DNA of 64,000 nt, taken from assembly GCA_938743325.2 (NCBI GenBank), contig OW568889.1, positions 248,001-312,000 of the forward strand, written 5' to 3'. Below are positions 25,875 through 37,600 of the stretch, in pieces. The notes below the pieces were generated by a model, which saw nothing but the letters and a program-made list of their open reading frames with translations, made no database searches and was not told the DNA's origin. Within the stretch, counting starts at the first letter, position 1. Every line of letters starts with the position of its first letter. The DNA comes from Pycnococcus provasolii (taxonomy: Eukaryota > Chlorophyta > Pseudoscourfieldiophyceae > Pseudoscourfieldiales > Pycnococcaceae). The translations under genes were made by a program, and so were the position numbers.

Positions 25875-28800
25875 ATGGAGTCGTCGTTGTCACCATTGTC
25901 ATCATTGCCACCGGCTTTGATTCAGTGTGTCTCACCACCATCGTCAAAGTCATCCTCGTCGTCGAAATGGAAATCTTGGGGGAAGGGCAGGGGGGATGAG
26001 GAGGAGAAAAATACCGATAATAAGCTTCTCCTCGAAGATGACCAAGTTGATGATGATGATGACGAATCCTCATCCTCACGTGCTGATGCTGCCCTTACAG
26101 AGGAGGAGGAGGAGCAAGAAGAACCTCAAGGCCTCAATGACAGCACGCAGCAAAACAGCGGTGCTGTGCAGTCGTACGAAATGGATACACCCACACTGCT
26201 GCACTGGCTGCGTCGAATGCTCGCCATGCGGGATATGCCCTCACTCGCATACCTCGTCGAACACCCGCACGTTTTCGCCGCGGCGATTGAAAGACTTGGG
26301 CACCAGACGGAGTCGGACGACCTAGGTGCATGCCTCGAAGCGGCGGGACTGAACGGGGCAAGCAGGCTTGTCGCGGACATGACGTGCGTCACATCTGGGG
26401 ACAGCGACAGGCAGAGTGCGGCGAGCAGCCTACTCAGCAGGCTGTACCGACTGTGCTACTTCGACTTCCTCAGGAGCTGCGCGGACCCCAACGCCGCAGC
26501 GCAGGCTCTGGTGAGACGGAGCACAAACGCAAGCCTGACGTCGGAAGACCTCGACAGCCCTGTGAGGCAACTCAGATTCAGCAAGGTGGGTACCACTTCC
26601 TCAGTCGAGGCTGCGGGCGACGATGCCGCACCGAGCGAAGAAAACGATGCCGCACCAAGCGACGAGACGGTGTTGCCTCTGCCGCCGCAGCCGCAGCCGG
26701 CCCGAACGCGCGAGTCTCTCGCGGAGGAGGCGCTGCTTGCCAGCCTGCTGCCCAAGGTATGCTCTGAACAGATGCGATCACTTGATGCTACCACCACCGA
26801 GGAGGATCCGGAGCAGCACGAGCACGAGCTGCCACTTCGCGAGCTGCCTGAGGAGGAGGAGGAGGTCGAGGAGGAGCGGGAGGCGGCATCATTGGAGGAG
26901 GTGGAGAACGAGAACGACGACGACGACGACGACAACGACCACCGCCACCATCAGCAGGCTGCTGCACAGGAGGAGGACTTGCCACTGTCGCCATCAGGCT
27001 CTGACATTTCGGCTGATACGCTCGTCTCGACACCGCCACCTCCGCAGCAGCAGGCTCCCTCTCCCTTCCAACAACAACAACAACAACAACCTTCTTTTTC
27101 GCCCCCGCAGCCACCAATCTCGTCACCGTTCGCTCATAGCAACCGTGTCGGCGAGTCGATGGACGTGCTCGCAGGTGTGCCGATGACGCGTCGTGCTGTG
27201 GCCACCATGCCTGCGTCCGAACAGGCTGGAGCACCATCGACATCGACGGAAGCTGAGGAATTGCGCGCGGAAAATGCGCTGCTGCGTGAGCAAATGACCA
27301 TTCTCAAGGCACAGCTGCACGCCGCGGAGGAAGCGGTGTCGCGCGCAACATCACGCGTTGACCAGCACAACGATGATGACATACCGCTGCCCGCAAGCCC
27401 GCCGCCTTTGGACGAGTCTGCTCGCCGTGCGGCGACGCGAGCTCGACTGGGGGAGAGCCTAGCTGCCGCCGAGGCCGTTGCGGAAAATCTTCAGCGTCGC
27501 GTATCCGACGAAGGATTCGCTCAGCACGACGCACTCGCCGAGGCTGCTCGCGAGGTGTACGCGCAGGATTCCTCACGCGTGCGTGAGGAACTCGAGTGGG
27601 AAGGTCCGCCAATATCACAAGGTGAAGTCGAGCTGGAACGTCCACCGAGGCGAGGGGTGACCAACCTGTCTGTGGACGCACCTCCCGAGCTCGACCTGAA
27701 TGCATCGGTGGGAGTCGGAACTCTGGATGAGGCGGAGGTTAGCCTAGAGGAGGCAGAGGTTGATGCGTCGCTGGGCTCGGGCTATTCGGTATTCTGGGCA
27801 AATCTTGGTCAGCAGGGTGCCGCAGCGGCAGCTGGATCACGCAGACGTCGCGGTGGTTGGTTCGACGGAGGTGAGGCGCCACCGCCACCTCGCTCCGGCG
27901 CTTCGTGGCTGCAGGCTTCGGGCGATGCGCCCGCACCATGGGAGCGGCCACCACCACCACAACCGCAGGATCCGACACCCGTGCCAGCACCATCGACACC
28001 GGCAACGCCTGAATCAGGTGAGGAAGCGACGACCGCGCCAAAGAGAGCTGGCGTTGCTCTTTTCGTCGACGCTGCATCACCTCCAACGGAGGTAACGGAG
28101 AACGAGTCGCCCAATGCAGCACACAAGAAGATGAACCCCGCCGTGCTCGCGAAGCGTGCCGAGCTCGATGCAAAGCGCGTTGCTTTTCTGACGCAGAGGC
28201 GACAACGCAAGGCGACAGCGACACGAGCGCAGCCGGCCGACAGTGCGGTGCCGCCACCGACACCTGAGCGTCAGCAGCCCGACCCTGGCGTGCTGATTCG
28301 CGCGGAGCTTGACTCCGCGACAGCGGCTGTTGACGCTCTTCTCGCCGAGCACGCGGCTCTAGCGCTTGAGGACGATGCTGCAGCTCCGCCTTCTCACGAC
28401 GCTCGGGCAGGAGCCTCCCCCCTCTCCAACCCAGCGAGCCCTCTTGGCAGGGAGGAAAGTAGCAGCACGCCATCCGCAGCGCCGTCACGAGTGAAGCTTT
28501 ACAGGCCGCTCAGCAGCTCGCGCCTTTCGAATAAGAAGCTGGTTCACAACGCACTGCGCACGGTGTGCCTTGCAGGTCGTGCGGATGCACCGATCCTTGA
28601 GGAGGTGGTGATGAACCTCGAGGATCACAGCCGCACGTACGCGGAGGGCGGCGGCGTGTTTGTGATTCTGCTAAAGGACAAGAGCCTGACCCGCTACTCC
28701 GCGCTGTACGCTGTACGCGACACGAAGCTCGGCCTGATGGCGAAGCTGCACGGCGTGGGCCCGGCGGAAGTGCACGGAGACATGCTTGTTGTGAGCTTGA

Positions 28801-28889
28801 AGTACGACTCCGGAGGGCGTCGCTTCGTGGAAATGAATGGCGCGAAAGGCCTTCCCGCGAATGCTTGCGCAATCAAATTGCGCCGTTAA
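25875..28889 (+). CDS. CKK-domain (CAMSAP/Patronin-type) microtubule minus-end-binding protein candidate
   Basis: 1004 residues from the ATG at 25875 (frame opens at a TTG 72 bp upstream). A helical N-terminal domain lies at about 100-230 (TLLHWLRRMLAMRDMPSLAYL). A long acidic and Gln/Pro-rich disordered region follows, with a coiled coil near 455-490 (AEELRAENALLREQMTIL). Residues 873-1004 match the CKK domain: SNKKLVHNALRTVCLAG, then PILEEV, FVILLKDKSLTRYSALYAV, GLMAKLHGVGPAEV, LKYDSGGRRFVEM and a final strand ACAIKL. In animals CKK binds microtubule minus ends. No calponin-homology domain is recognised. The CKK match is strong; function here is inferred. Confidence 0.8.
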   Translation: MESSLSPLSSLPPALIQCVSPPSSKSSSSSKWKSWGKGRGDEEEKNTDNKLLLEDDQVDDDDDESSSSRADAALTEEEEEQEEPQGLNDSTQQNSGAVQSYEMDTPTLLHWLRRMLAMRDMPSLAYLVEHPHVFAAAIERLGHQTESDDLGACLEAAGLNGASRLVADMTCVTSGDSDRQSAASSLLSRLYRLCYFDFLRSCADPNAAAQALVRRSTNASLTSEDLDSPVRQLRFSKVGTTSSVEAAGDDAAPSEENDAAPSDETVLPLPPQPQPARTRESLAEEALLASLLPKVCSEQMRSLDATTTEEDPEQHEHELPLRELPEEEEEVEEEREAASLEEVENENDDDDDDNDHRHHQQAAAQEEDLPLSPSGSDISADTLVSTPPPPQQQAPSPFQQQQQQQPSFSPPQPPISSPFAHSNRVGESMDVLAGVPMTRRAVATMPASEQAGAPSTSTEAEELRAENALLREQMTILKAQLHAAEEAVSRATSRVDQHNDDDIPLPASPPPLDESARRAATRARLGESLAAAEAVAENLQRRVSDEGFAQHDALAEAAREVYAQDSSRVREELEWEGPPISQGEVELERPPRRGVTNLSVDAPPELDLNASVGVGTLDEAEVSLEEAEVDASLGSGYSVFWANLGQQGAAAAAGSRRRRGGWFDGGEAPPPPRSGASWLQASGDAPAPWERPPPPQPQDPTPVPAPSTPATPESGEEATTAPKRAGVALFVDAASPPTEVTENESPNAAHKKMNPAVLAKRAELDAKRVAFLTQRRQRKATATRAQPADSAVPPPTPERQQPDPGVLIRAELDSATAAVDALLAEHAALALEDDAAAPPSHDARAGASPLSNPASPLGREESSSTPSAAPSRVKLYRPLSSSRLSNKKLVHNALRTVCLAGRADAPILEEVVMNLEDHSRTYAEGGGVFVILLKDKSLTRYSALYAVRDTKLGLMAKLHGVGPAEVHGDMLVVSLKYDSGGRRFVEMNGAKGLPANACAIKLRR

Positions 28890-28908
28890 TACATTTGTTA
28901 TTATTATA

Positions 28909-30651
28909 TCATTCATTTACAGGTATACATTGTTTGATTTCCTCAAGACCTGAGAAATCGTCGCCATATTCTCTCCTAGCGTACTCCCTGTTCTGATCCC
29001 ACGCCAATGCTAGCCTACGAAGCGTCTCCTGCGGAAGCTTAGGATGCTGCTGCATGCCGATCAACCTCGACTCCTCGATGCTCACGTTGTAGAAGAGCAT
29101 CGCGAGCTCCACCAGCTCAAAGGTAAGCATGTGTAGGATGTGAAATCCAGTAAATTGTCGCCACTCGTGCAATGCCAACGCACCCTCCGCAATATCTCGG
29201 CACGCAGAAAATGAATTGAAGTGAACGCCTGCTCTTAGACTAATCGCGTGAAGGGCAGCCTTGGACGCGCGCACACGATTTGCCGGCGTCTGCTCCTCCT
29301 CAAGAGCATCGAATTCTCTTGACGCCAGTGCTCTCCAATGCTCGAGCTGCACCGAACGCAATCGAACTGTCGTCCAGTGAGCGAGTCCAAGATGCTGCGC
29401 ACATCTTTCAATGATCTGAGGCAGTTTACGTAGCATCCTCGCAGGCTTAGAGTCCGGTGATTCGTGCGCTTCGGGCACGAGCTCGCCACTCCCGTCATCC
29501 GTCTCCACCTCGCTGATGAAATTGTAAGCGACGTTTTCGTGAAAGGTCTCGATGCCAGATGGAATCTCCGGTTCACCGGCAGTGATTGCACCGCACAGAC
29601 GGCACCTCCACGCCGACGTTGCAGTCGTCTCCAAGTTGGCGCAAAATGCAACTGCGTCGTTGGTGTCCAGAACGGCGCTGTCTTCCTTGCTTGGCTCTTG
29701 TGTGATTGGTACGCATGCTGCACATTGCGAATCCCGTTTCCAGCGATCTTCGTCGTCAACGAGATTCTCCATGTCAAGCATACCATCCTCATCACGTGGA
29801 TTGCATTTCGCACATGGCAGCTGTCGACATAGGTCATTCGCCAGCACGTTGCACCTTGCACAACGGCACAAGAAGAGCTTAGATTCGAGCAGCACCGCGC
29901 GTCGTATTCGCCTTGACGTTTCACATCCGATTCCAAGGTAGGAGATGCACACCAGTTCGCCTGCGTTGATTTGTCGCGTGGTTGAGAATCGCATCACGCC
30001 GCGTTCCTCAACGAATCGGAACGTGAGATTGGCGGAACCTGGCGTGGCACCCGTGCACGCGTGTGCGAACAGGCATCCGAACTCGAAGAGCGCCTCTCCT
30101 CGTCCTGCTCCGATCGCCATGCTATTTAATTGTTTGATTTGCAGGAGTGTCGCGACGTCTTCGACGGTCCACTGTGCTGCTTGTTGTTGATCCTTGAGTG
30201 CGTTAAGCATGGTTTGCGCGATACTTTTTGTTTTGTCGGCAAGTTTGTTTGCAAGGTGTGTGACTATGCCAGCTTCCGGACAACTGTTGTCTTGCAGCAG
30301 GTGTTTCAGTACATCGTCGGCGGTAACGAATCCTTTGTTCAGGACGTCTCTAGCTTTTGCAGGTTCCCTTAAGATGGCGATCATCACGTCAACGTCGTCA
30401 TCGTCGACGCCTTCCAGATCTGCAAAAGGATGAGAGCCCAAGGGAGCAAAGATCGAAGAAGAGCAAGCATCATCAACTCCACCAACCCAGCCATCAACCG
30501 AGGAAGCCGAGGAAGAAGGAGTCCACATCCATATGGGCGTTTCTTCTAAAATTACGGTATTCGCAGGTATACCCAGGTAGTCTATGCAGCGTACATACCG
30601 GCCTCCGAAGCTATCTGAGGAGCTTATATGACACCCGGGATGCAACGCCAT
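28909..30651 (-). CDS. SET-domain protein of SMYD type, putative lysine methyltransferase
   Basis: 580 residues from the ATG at 30651 (a GTG precedes it by one codon). The N-terminus (about 15-45) contains the first SET strands (GGRYVRCIDYLGIPANTVILEE). A long helical insert replaces the usual MYND. The SET core continues with FGCLFAHACTGATPGSANLTF, where the standard NHSCxPN reads AHACTGA..SAN, followed by ITAGELVCISYLG-like GELVCISY and post-SET cysteines in LFLCRCARCN and CAKCNPRD. Several further Cys pairs lie up to residue 330. The C-terminal half is helical (TPR-like), as in SMYD proteins. The altered NHS motif leaves catalytic competence uncertain. Convergent with the CKK gene, 19 bp between stops. 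Confidence 0.72.
   Translation of the reverse strand: MALHPGCHISSSDSFGGRYVRCIDYLGIPANTVILEETPIWMWTPSSSASSVDGWVGGVDDACSSSIFAPLGSHPFADLEGVDDDDVDVMIAILREPAKARDVLNKGFVTADDVLKHLLQDNSCPEAGIVTHLANKLADKTKSIAQTMLNALKDQQQAAQWTVEDVATLLQIKQLNSMAIGAGRGEALFEFGCLFAHACTGATPGSANLTFRFVEERGVMRFSTTRQINAGELVCISYLGIGCETSRRIRRAVLLESKLFLCRCARCNVLANDLCRQLPCAKCNPRDEDGMLDMENLVDDEDRWKRDSQCAACVPITQEPSKEDSAVLDTNDAVAFCANLETTATSAWRCRLCGAITAGEPEIPSGIETFHENVAYNFISEVETDDGSGELVPEAHESPDSKPARMLRKLPQIIERCAQHLGLAHWTTVRLRSVQLEHWRALASREFDALEEEQTPANRVRASKAALHAISLRAGVHFNSFSACRDIAEGALALHEWRQFTGFHILHMLTFELVELAMLFYNVSIEESRLIGMQQHPKLPQETLRRLALAWDQNREYARREYGDDFSGLEEIKQCIPVNE
28917..28921 (-). terminator. TGTAA on the minus strand overlapping the SET-gene 3' end
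   Basis: On the minus strand, TGTAAATG follows close to or at the very end of the SET frame, next to the stop. The convergent CKK gene ends 19 bp away, so 3' ends must overlap. Confidence 0.25.
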
Positions 30652-31651
30652 CACGGAAATGATCGTCGGCTGCGGATTCCGATGATGATGAGGTGGCGCT
30701 TTTTTTGCTATGGTACTTTAGGGGGAGGTTTGGGGGTTGGTTTCGGGGTTGGGGTTTCCCTTTAGGGGTTTGGTCTGGGGTTTTGGAGTTTGGACTGTGA
30801 CCCTTGCACACGGCTCCCATTAATGATGCCTTGGCCTTGCCTTGTTTGGCGCCGCCCCGGCCCTTGCCCTTGCTGGACACGTGTCGGAACGCGCGATGCT
30901 CGAGGACCACTGTACTCGTATAGGATAGGAGCGCGTCTGAAGTACATACTTCGGTGTAAAGCGAGTCCCAGGTGAGCACACAACAGCGGTGAGGTAAGTC
31001 CATGAGTGAGCTCAAGTCTGCTCAAATGAAGACGAAAATGAAGAGAGATGAGCGCCGGCCGGCTTTGAAAGCTGGAAAGCAAGCCAGACCAGACCTTCTG
31101 GGACCGTCAGGAGTTGAAAAAGGAAAGGGGAAACCCTCCTTCGAGGCTCGTTCGTTTGGACTTTGGACTTCTTTGGAGCAACAAAGCGCGAAGAACCACC
31201 AGTCGCTCTAGGCTGCTAGGGTAGGAACTACAGTACCTGCCTGCTCAAGAATCCCATGAGCAACGGAACCGTCAGACCGTGATCGCTCAAGACTCACAGG
31301 GAGAGAGGACTCGCATGGAAGTGTGAAGTTGGAACAAGGCTCCAGTGGAATGGAATAAATTGAATGAAGGCCTTCAACTCTTCAAGCATGACGTCTCAAT
31401 TCAAGAAAACACCACCAAGTACCCACCACCAAGTAGCCACCAAGTACCAAGGTACCAAGTTTACCAACGAGGCGAGGCTCACCAGGAGGCTCATCAAGCA
31501 AGACGAAATAATTGAGGCGAAAGAGGATTCCAAGACGACTTGAAGACGATTCCCAGACGAAAAAAAAAGTTTGAGTTTTCCCAAACCAAACCAACCTCCT
31601 CGGGCTCAGACCTCCCTCCCCCCGGCCCCTCCCTCGAAGTTGAACTGAAGC
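30652..31651. other. 1-kb intergenic region with G-rich and low-complexity tracts
   Basis: Divergent promoters of the SET and IPT/TIG genes must lie here. A G-rich stretch is listed separately. At 31408-31465 the short unit CACCAAGTA is reiterated (ACCACCAAGTACC, GTAGCCACCAAGTACC). I see no credible gene. Confidence 0.5.
30719..30795 (+). repeat. G-run-rich tract (GGGGTTT-like)
   Basis: About nine runs of 3-5 G separated by TT/TTT within 75 bp (GGGGTTGGGGTTT, GGGGTTTGG, GGGGTTTTGG). On the plus strand it could form G-quadruplexes; it also resembles a degenerate telomere-like sequence. It lies about 70-145 bp upstream of the SET-gene start. Confidence 0.6.
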
Positions 31652-34600
31652 ATGGCCATGGCCATGGCCAATGCGTGTTCTCCTGAGGAGGTGCGGCCTC
31701 AGGTTTTCAACACGCATCCATGTTACTCGAAGCGGCAACAACGGCCTGTTCTGTTTCTTTCAAGACTTCAGGGGCCCTCTAGTGGTGTGTTCTTGCGGCC
31801 GTTTCAGTTTTCTTACATCTTGCTTGCTTCCTTTATCCTATTATGCTCCTCCTCCTTTTTCGGTCTTGGTTTTGGTGCTTCTGCGGCGTACTCGTCGCAC
31901 GGACGAGCTTCAGGAGTTCCCACGAACATTGGGCCGCGAGGGTCGGCGTACCGCGCACCGGGAAACGCACACACGGCGCAGGTCAAGCCGCCTATCCTAA
32001 GAAGCATATCGCCCAGCCATGGAGCACGGGAAGGAGGCGCGACACTCACGATACGAGGGGCGGGCTTTCGAAGGGCAAACACGCTCAGCGTGCGCTTCGC
32101 GGCGACGTGGCCACGCACGGAGCTCGACATTGTGCCGGCGACGTACGTGGATGCTAGCACCATCACGTGCAAGGCGCCGAGCAGGGAAACGGACCACACG
32201 GCGCACGTCTCGGTGAGCAACGACGGAATCACGTACAGCAGCGCTCCCATGAAGACGTTCGCGGGACACGGGACGTACCTGTGGTACGCAACCGTCAGCC
32301 CGAGGCCAACGGGGCACTGGAGGCTGTGGAACAGCACGTTCCCCGCGCAAGGTGGCGGCGTGCTCACCGCGTTCCTCGACGGCAAATTCGTCGACGGCAA
32401 GCCGGATGGAAGCACGTTCTTTTCAGGAGGACTGCTGTACTGCAGCTTCGGCGCGACGACGAGGCGAACATTCACGGAATTCACGACGCCGCAGTTTTTC
32501 GACTCCGCCACGGCGCTCACGCAGGACGTCGACCTGTACAACAACTTCGTCGCCGTGGGACACCAGTACGGCAACAAGCAGGGACACCAGGCGACAAATC
32601 TGCCGACGCCGAACACGCTCAACAGCGACCAGGCACTCTCCGTGTACCCGTACGTCGCGGACGACTACGACACGTACCAGACCAAGAACATCACGTACGA
32701 GCTCGTGGGCAACACCTCAACGCACTTCAGGTGGCGCAAGTTCGCCGCGGGCATGGCGCCGAGCGGCGACTTCTCGGACCCGCTGGCGTACTCCGCGACA
32801 GCCTGGACGGAGCTCGACCTGGGCGTGAAGGTGAAGTTCCGAACGACAAGCGGGAAGAACCTGTACGACAAGTGGGTGTTCACCGCCGTCAGCGAGGTGC
32901 CCTACCTGTCGTCCGCCGCGTTTCACAGCGACCGCGAGATGTCGTGCAAGGCACCCGCGCTGGACCCGAGCCTCGGCGGAGACGAATTCGCGCGCGACGT
33001 CGACCCGTACCGGGTTGGCCATCAGCACGAGCTCAAGGCAACGGCGCGCGGTCTCGGCGCCTTCTCTGCGGTGACGTACTACGACGCCTCCGACCAGCGC
33101 ATCGTCCTCGGGCCCACGTCGTCGCACGCGGACTCGGGCGACTGGCCGCACCACAGCACGAATGCGATCGACACGCCTCGTCCGGGAACGCTGCCAGCCT
33201 TCTCGCAGGACATCAAGATCGTCGTCGAGGGCTACTACACCGGAGCGCAGGAGTACACGTACGACGTGGCTATGGTCAGCAGCACGGAGTGGGTCTGGAC
33301 CAAGTACCCCGCAAGGCAGCGCCCCAGCACAGGTGGTCCCACGACCGGCGCGCGACGTGCGCTGAGCACATCCGCACAGGAGCTCGACAGCGGCGTGTTC
33401 ATCCGGTGGGCATCCACCACCGGCAAGACGGCAGGTGATCGGTGGACGTTCACCGCATACACGTTCTGGAGCCTATCGTTCTCCGACGTTCGGCCGAGCG
33501 CGGAGGCGGACGCGCACGACATTGTCGTCGAGGGCACATTCATCTGCGATGACAGCGCGACATACGAGGTGGTCACGCAGGGCGACTCTTCCACGTTCAA
33601 GTGGCGTCGCTGGCCTTACACGGGGTCCGCCCCCGCGGGTGAGATGGGGTACGGTGGAAACGTTGCGTTCACCGACAACACGCCCATCACGCTCGACTGC
33701 GGCTTGACTGTGCGTTTCCCCACCGGCGCATCGGGCAGGAAGGTTGGCGACACGTGGACCTTCGACGCGTACTCCGGACACGTCGTGACGTACCTTTCGA
33801 AGGATTACATCTCGCCCGCCGTCGGAGATGTGACGAACAAGGTTGGAGATCCGCGCGTACCAACGACTTCCGGCACGTACCTTGGCAACGCGACGGTGAC
33901 GTACGCGATCGAAATATGCAACCCAGATCTTCTGCACGGCCTTCCACCTTGCACGACGAGCTGTACGAACTTCCGTTGGATGAAAAATGCCACGGAGGCT
34001 GGCGGCGCGTCGGTTTGGACGGACGCGGGGTTTGTAGACGGAACTTGGAGTGAGCCGATCGCCATGACGGACGCGCCAATGCCAATCGCCGATGGCCTTT
34101 ACGTGCAGTTTGGCATGACGAGCGGTTACCAGCTCGGCAACAAGTACTACGTCACCGTGAAGCCGTTGCCATCGAGCATCATACCAATCATGCACGCGTA
34201 TCCCCCGGCGGCGATACGGCCGACACCGTACCGACCGTGGTTCACGATGGACTCCGAGCCGCAGATCTTGGTGAGCGGTACGTACGAGACGAAGGGCGAC
34301 GTGCCCACGCACGACAACATCGTCACGATCGAGTTTCTCACGCCGAGCTCGTTCGTGTACCGCCGCAACACCGAGGCTTACATTGGCCCAGTCACGCTCA
34401 CCTCGGATTCCATCAAGGAACCAATGCCGCTGTACGGCGGTATCGGAACGTATGGGCTGAACTTGACGTTTACGAGCTACACGGGATACAAGACGGGAAT
34501 CAAGTACCTCATCCCGCTCAAGACTCACATTCCACGCGTGAGATCGATCAGCACCACGTCCACGACGCCGTACACGCTGCCAGTGTTAACGGTCCCCATG

Positions 34601-37600
34601 GCGGATTCGGGGAACTACAGGAACACGAACAACGGCTCACTGCTCGGAGACCTCGTTTCTCTTCCGTCGAATGTGGGCTTCACCAACGTCACGATGTGGA
34701 CGAGCGCCGGGATGGGCAGGGGAGATGAGCACAACTTCGTGACGAGTGAGACGGCGGGAGTGTCCAACTTCGCGACAACGGTTCACACGCCTGGCTACGT
34801 GTACCATACGTATCCGCAAATTGAGATTCAGATTGCGGGCGACGCGGCGGTCGGTCCCATCCGAACGCAGCAGGCACCGACAAGCTTGAATGTCAGCGAC
34901 ACGTACACTGGGCTGAGCAGTTACGTGTACGAAATTCAGGTGCCCGCGACAAGCTCGACGGTATTCCAGTGGAGGAAGTGGATGAAGGGATTTACCACGG
35001 AGACGGCGACCAACTGGAGCCCGAGCCTGCCAATCAAGGTGCTCTCGCAGGGCGGCGAGCTCTTCGATGACGGCATGTACGCGGCATTCGAGCTTGGCAG
35101 CTACTCATCAGGCTCGAACTGGGTCTTCACTGCAGAGCGCGGACACAGCTTCCGCTATCGTGTGGTTGGAAATCCCACGTGGAGCCCGGAGACGGAGATC
35201 ACGGGAACGTCGCAGTCGCTGGCTGCGGGATTCAGCGTTCGATTCGGCGCGCTGAGCGGATATTCTTCAGGTGACGTCTTCTACTCGACAAATCGCACGG
35301 TGGATGCGTATGGCATCTACAGCGGCATGTCGGATGCCTCGTACACGATGGAGATTGTGGGCGGTGTCATCGTCGACGCACCGATTATCCTGCGAACGAC
35401 AGGATACGGCGTTTCGCAGTACTCGCCGCCGCTGTCGACGACAACTGGTCTTGCCGCGCAGCTCAGTGTCACGGGCACCTACGAAGGTCGCGATACGGTG
35501 ACGTATGAGCTGATGATCTCCCAGGCGGGAAGCCCGAGTATGTTCCGCTGGCGCAAGTTTTTCATAGGGCATCGAGATGGTGCGGGCCCGTTCAGCGGCG
35601 AGCGCATCGTCACTCTGAGCCCCACGTACATCGACGACGGCCTAAGCGTGGCCTGGGGCGCCATCACGGGGCAGAGCCTTGGTGACGTCTTCACCTTCAC
35701 CGTGCACAAAGGTGACGCGTTCCGCTGGCGGAAGTCAAGCCTGGCGTACAACCCAAGCTCTCGAATGCAGCAGGAGGGCAAGTACGAGGGCACGTTTTCC
35801 AGAACGTACCGCATGTACGGCGTCGGTTTCGTGGAATCGGACTTGAATAATCAGGACGCTGACAGCTTGGCGAATGATGCGATCAAGGCGATCGGTACGT
35901 ACACAGGGGTGAAAGACTACACATACGTCGTCGAGATCCTGCACGGCGGCACAAGCTTCCGCTGGAAGTACGGCCCATATGACCAGGCGGAGGGACGCAC
36001 GAGCCCCGACTCGATCAACACAAAAGCAGGCGCGTACGAGGTGGTACCCGTCGACTCGGTGGTGAGGGATTCGGTCGAGGGCGGCAAGCTCCCGAGCGTG
36101 AGCACGCACGACAGGCCCGATGAGATTGGCGCGTGGAGCGGCGCCGTTAGCATGGTGGCTGGATTCCCGCTTCATCTGGAAAATGGCCTTTTCCTGCTCT
36201 TCAATAAGGCGAGTGGCTTTGCTCACGGCGACATCTACTACATCCCATGCAAGGCGACGACGCACTTCGAGCTCAGCGATGGTGTGCACATCGTTTGGGG
36301 AAGCCGCGGCGGCTATGCGAAGGGTGACAAGTGGTCGTTCCAGGCGAGGGCGGCGTTCCCCGCCCGCGGGCCTATGGACGGCAAGACGGAGTTGACAGTG
36401 AAGGGCAGCGGATTCCTGCCCACGGATAAGCTGCGATGCCGCCTGTACGATCCCAAGACTCAGCACAACATGGTGATGCCCGCATACTACGACAGTGACA
36501 CGCAGTTGCGGTGCATTACCAAGGCTCATCCGCGGGATACGATTTCCGATCCGGAGTTCAACGGGTTTGGTCTGAGCCTGCTGGAGTCGGGCGGAGTCTT
36601 CACCGGTGGACAGACGACGACGTACATTATCGAGATGATCTCTCCGAGCACGTTCCGCTGGAGGGCAATTCAGGCGGACTCGTCCGCTCGCGAAAAGGCG
36701 AGCGCGTGGAGTGCCACGATGAGCATTCCAACGACGTATCCGCAGTTGGCGACGTACCCGCCCCCGCCACCAAACTACAGCGGCGCCAACAGGAGGCGAC
36801 TCCTGTACGACGAGTACTACTCGGCGCCGGCGCCGGTGTACGCTCGCGAGCCGGCTGTTACCGGTGGCGAGATTGCGCAGTTCCAGGGCGTGGAGACGAG
36901 CCACCTGAACTTCATGACGACGCACCTCGGCCCATTCTACGTCTACGGCACGGAGACCTCGGGAGGGCTGGGGTACTACTGGCCAATTTACCTCACGCGC
37001 GACAGCGGGCGGGCGGCGGACAAGAACGCGAAGGTGCACGAGCACACGTTCGCGGAGTACCCGGAAACGACGTTCTACATGCCATCTTCCGGCACCGTGC
37101 ATCACGCAAAGGCGAGGCCACCGACAAACAACACGATTGTTGACTTTGGCTACCGTGGCATCGTGTCGCCGCAGCCTTCGACAAGTGCGCCTTTCATCCC
37201 ATGGACGGATCTTTCGAACGGTGTTCGCATTCGATTCGCACGCTCCGACGGCTACACAACCGGCGACATGTGGCGTGTGCACGCGTACTACCTGCAGAGT
37301 GGCGACATCGGGGCTGACAGCACGCCGGCTGTTCAGCTGGATTCGCTCAAGCCTGGCGTCGTCAAGCACCTGTACGTGTCGAACGACGGCGGCATGACTT
37401 GGTCGAAGGATGAGTCCGGGTTGACGCGCTTCATTTCGAGCGACCTGTACGTGAGTGTTAGCGGCAGCGATGAGACGGGAGACGGCACGTACGACCGTCC
37501 GTTCGCGACGATTCAGCGCGGAATTAACGCCGCGCTCGAGTCGCCGCGCACGTCGTACCGTCACAACGACCTAGAGGCGGACAATGCATACCTCGGTGCG

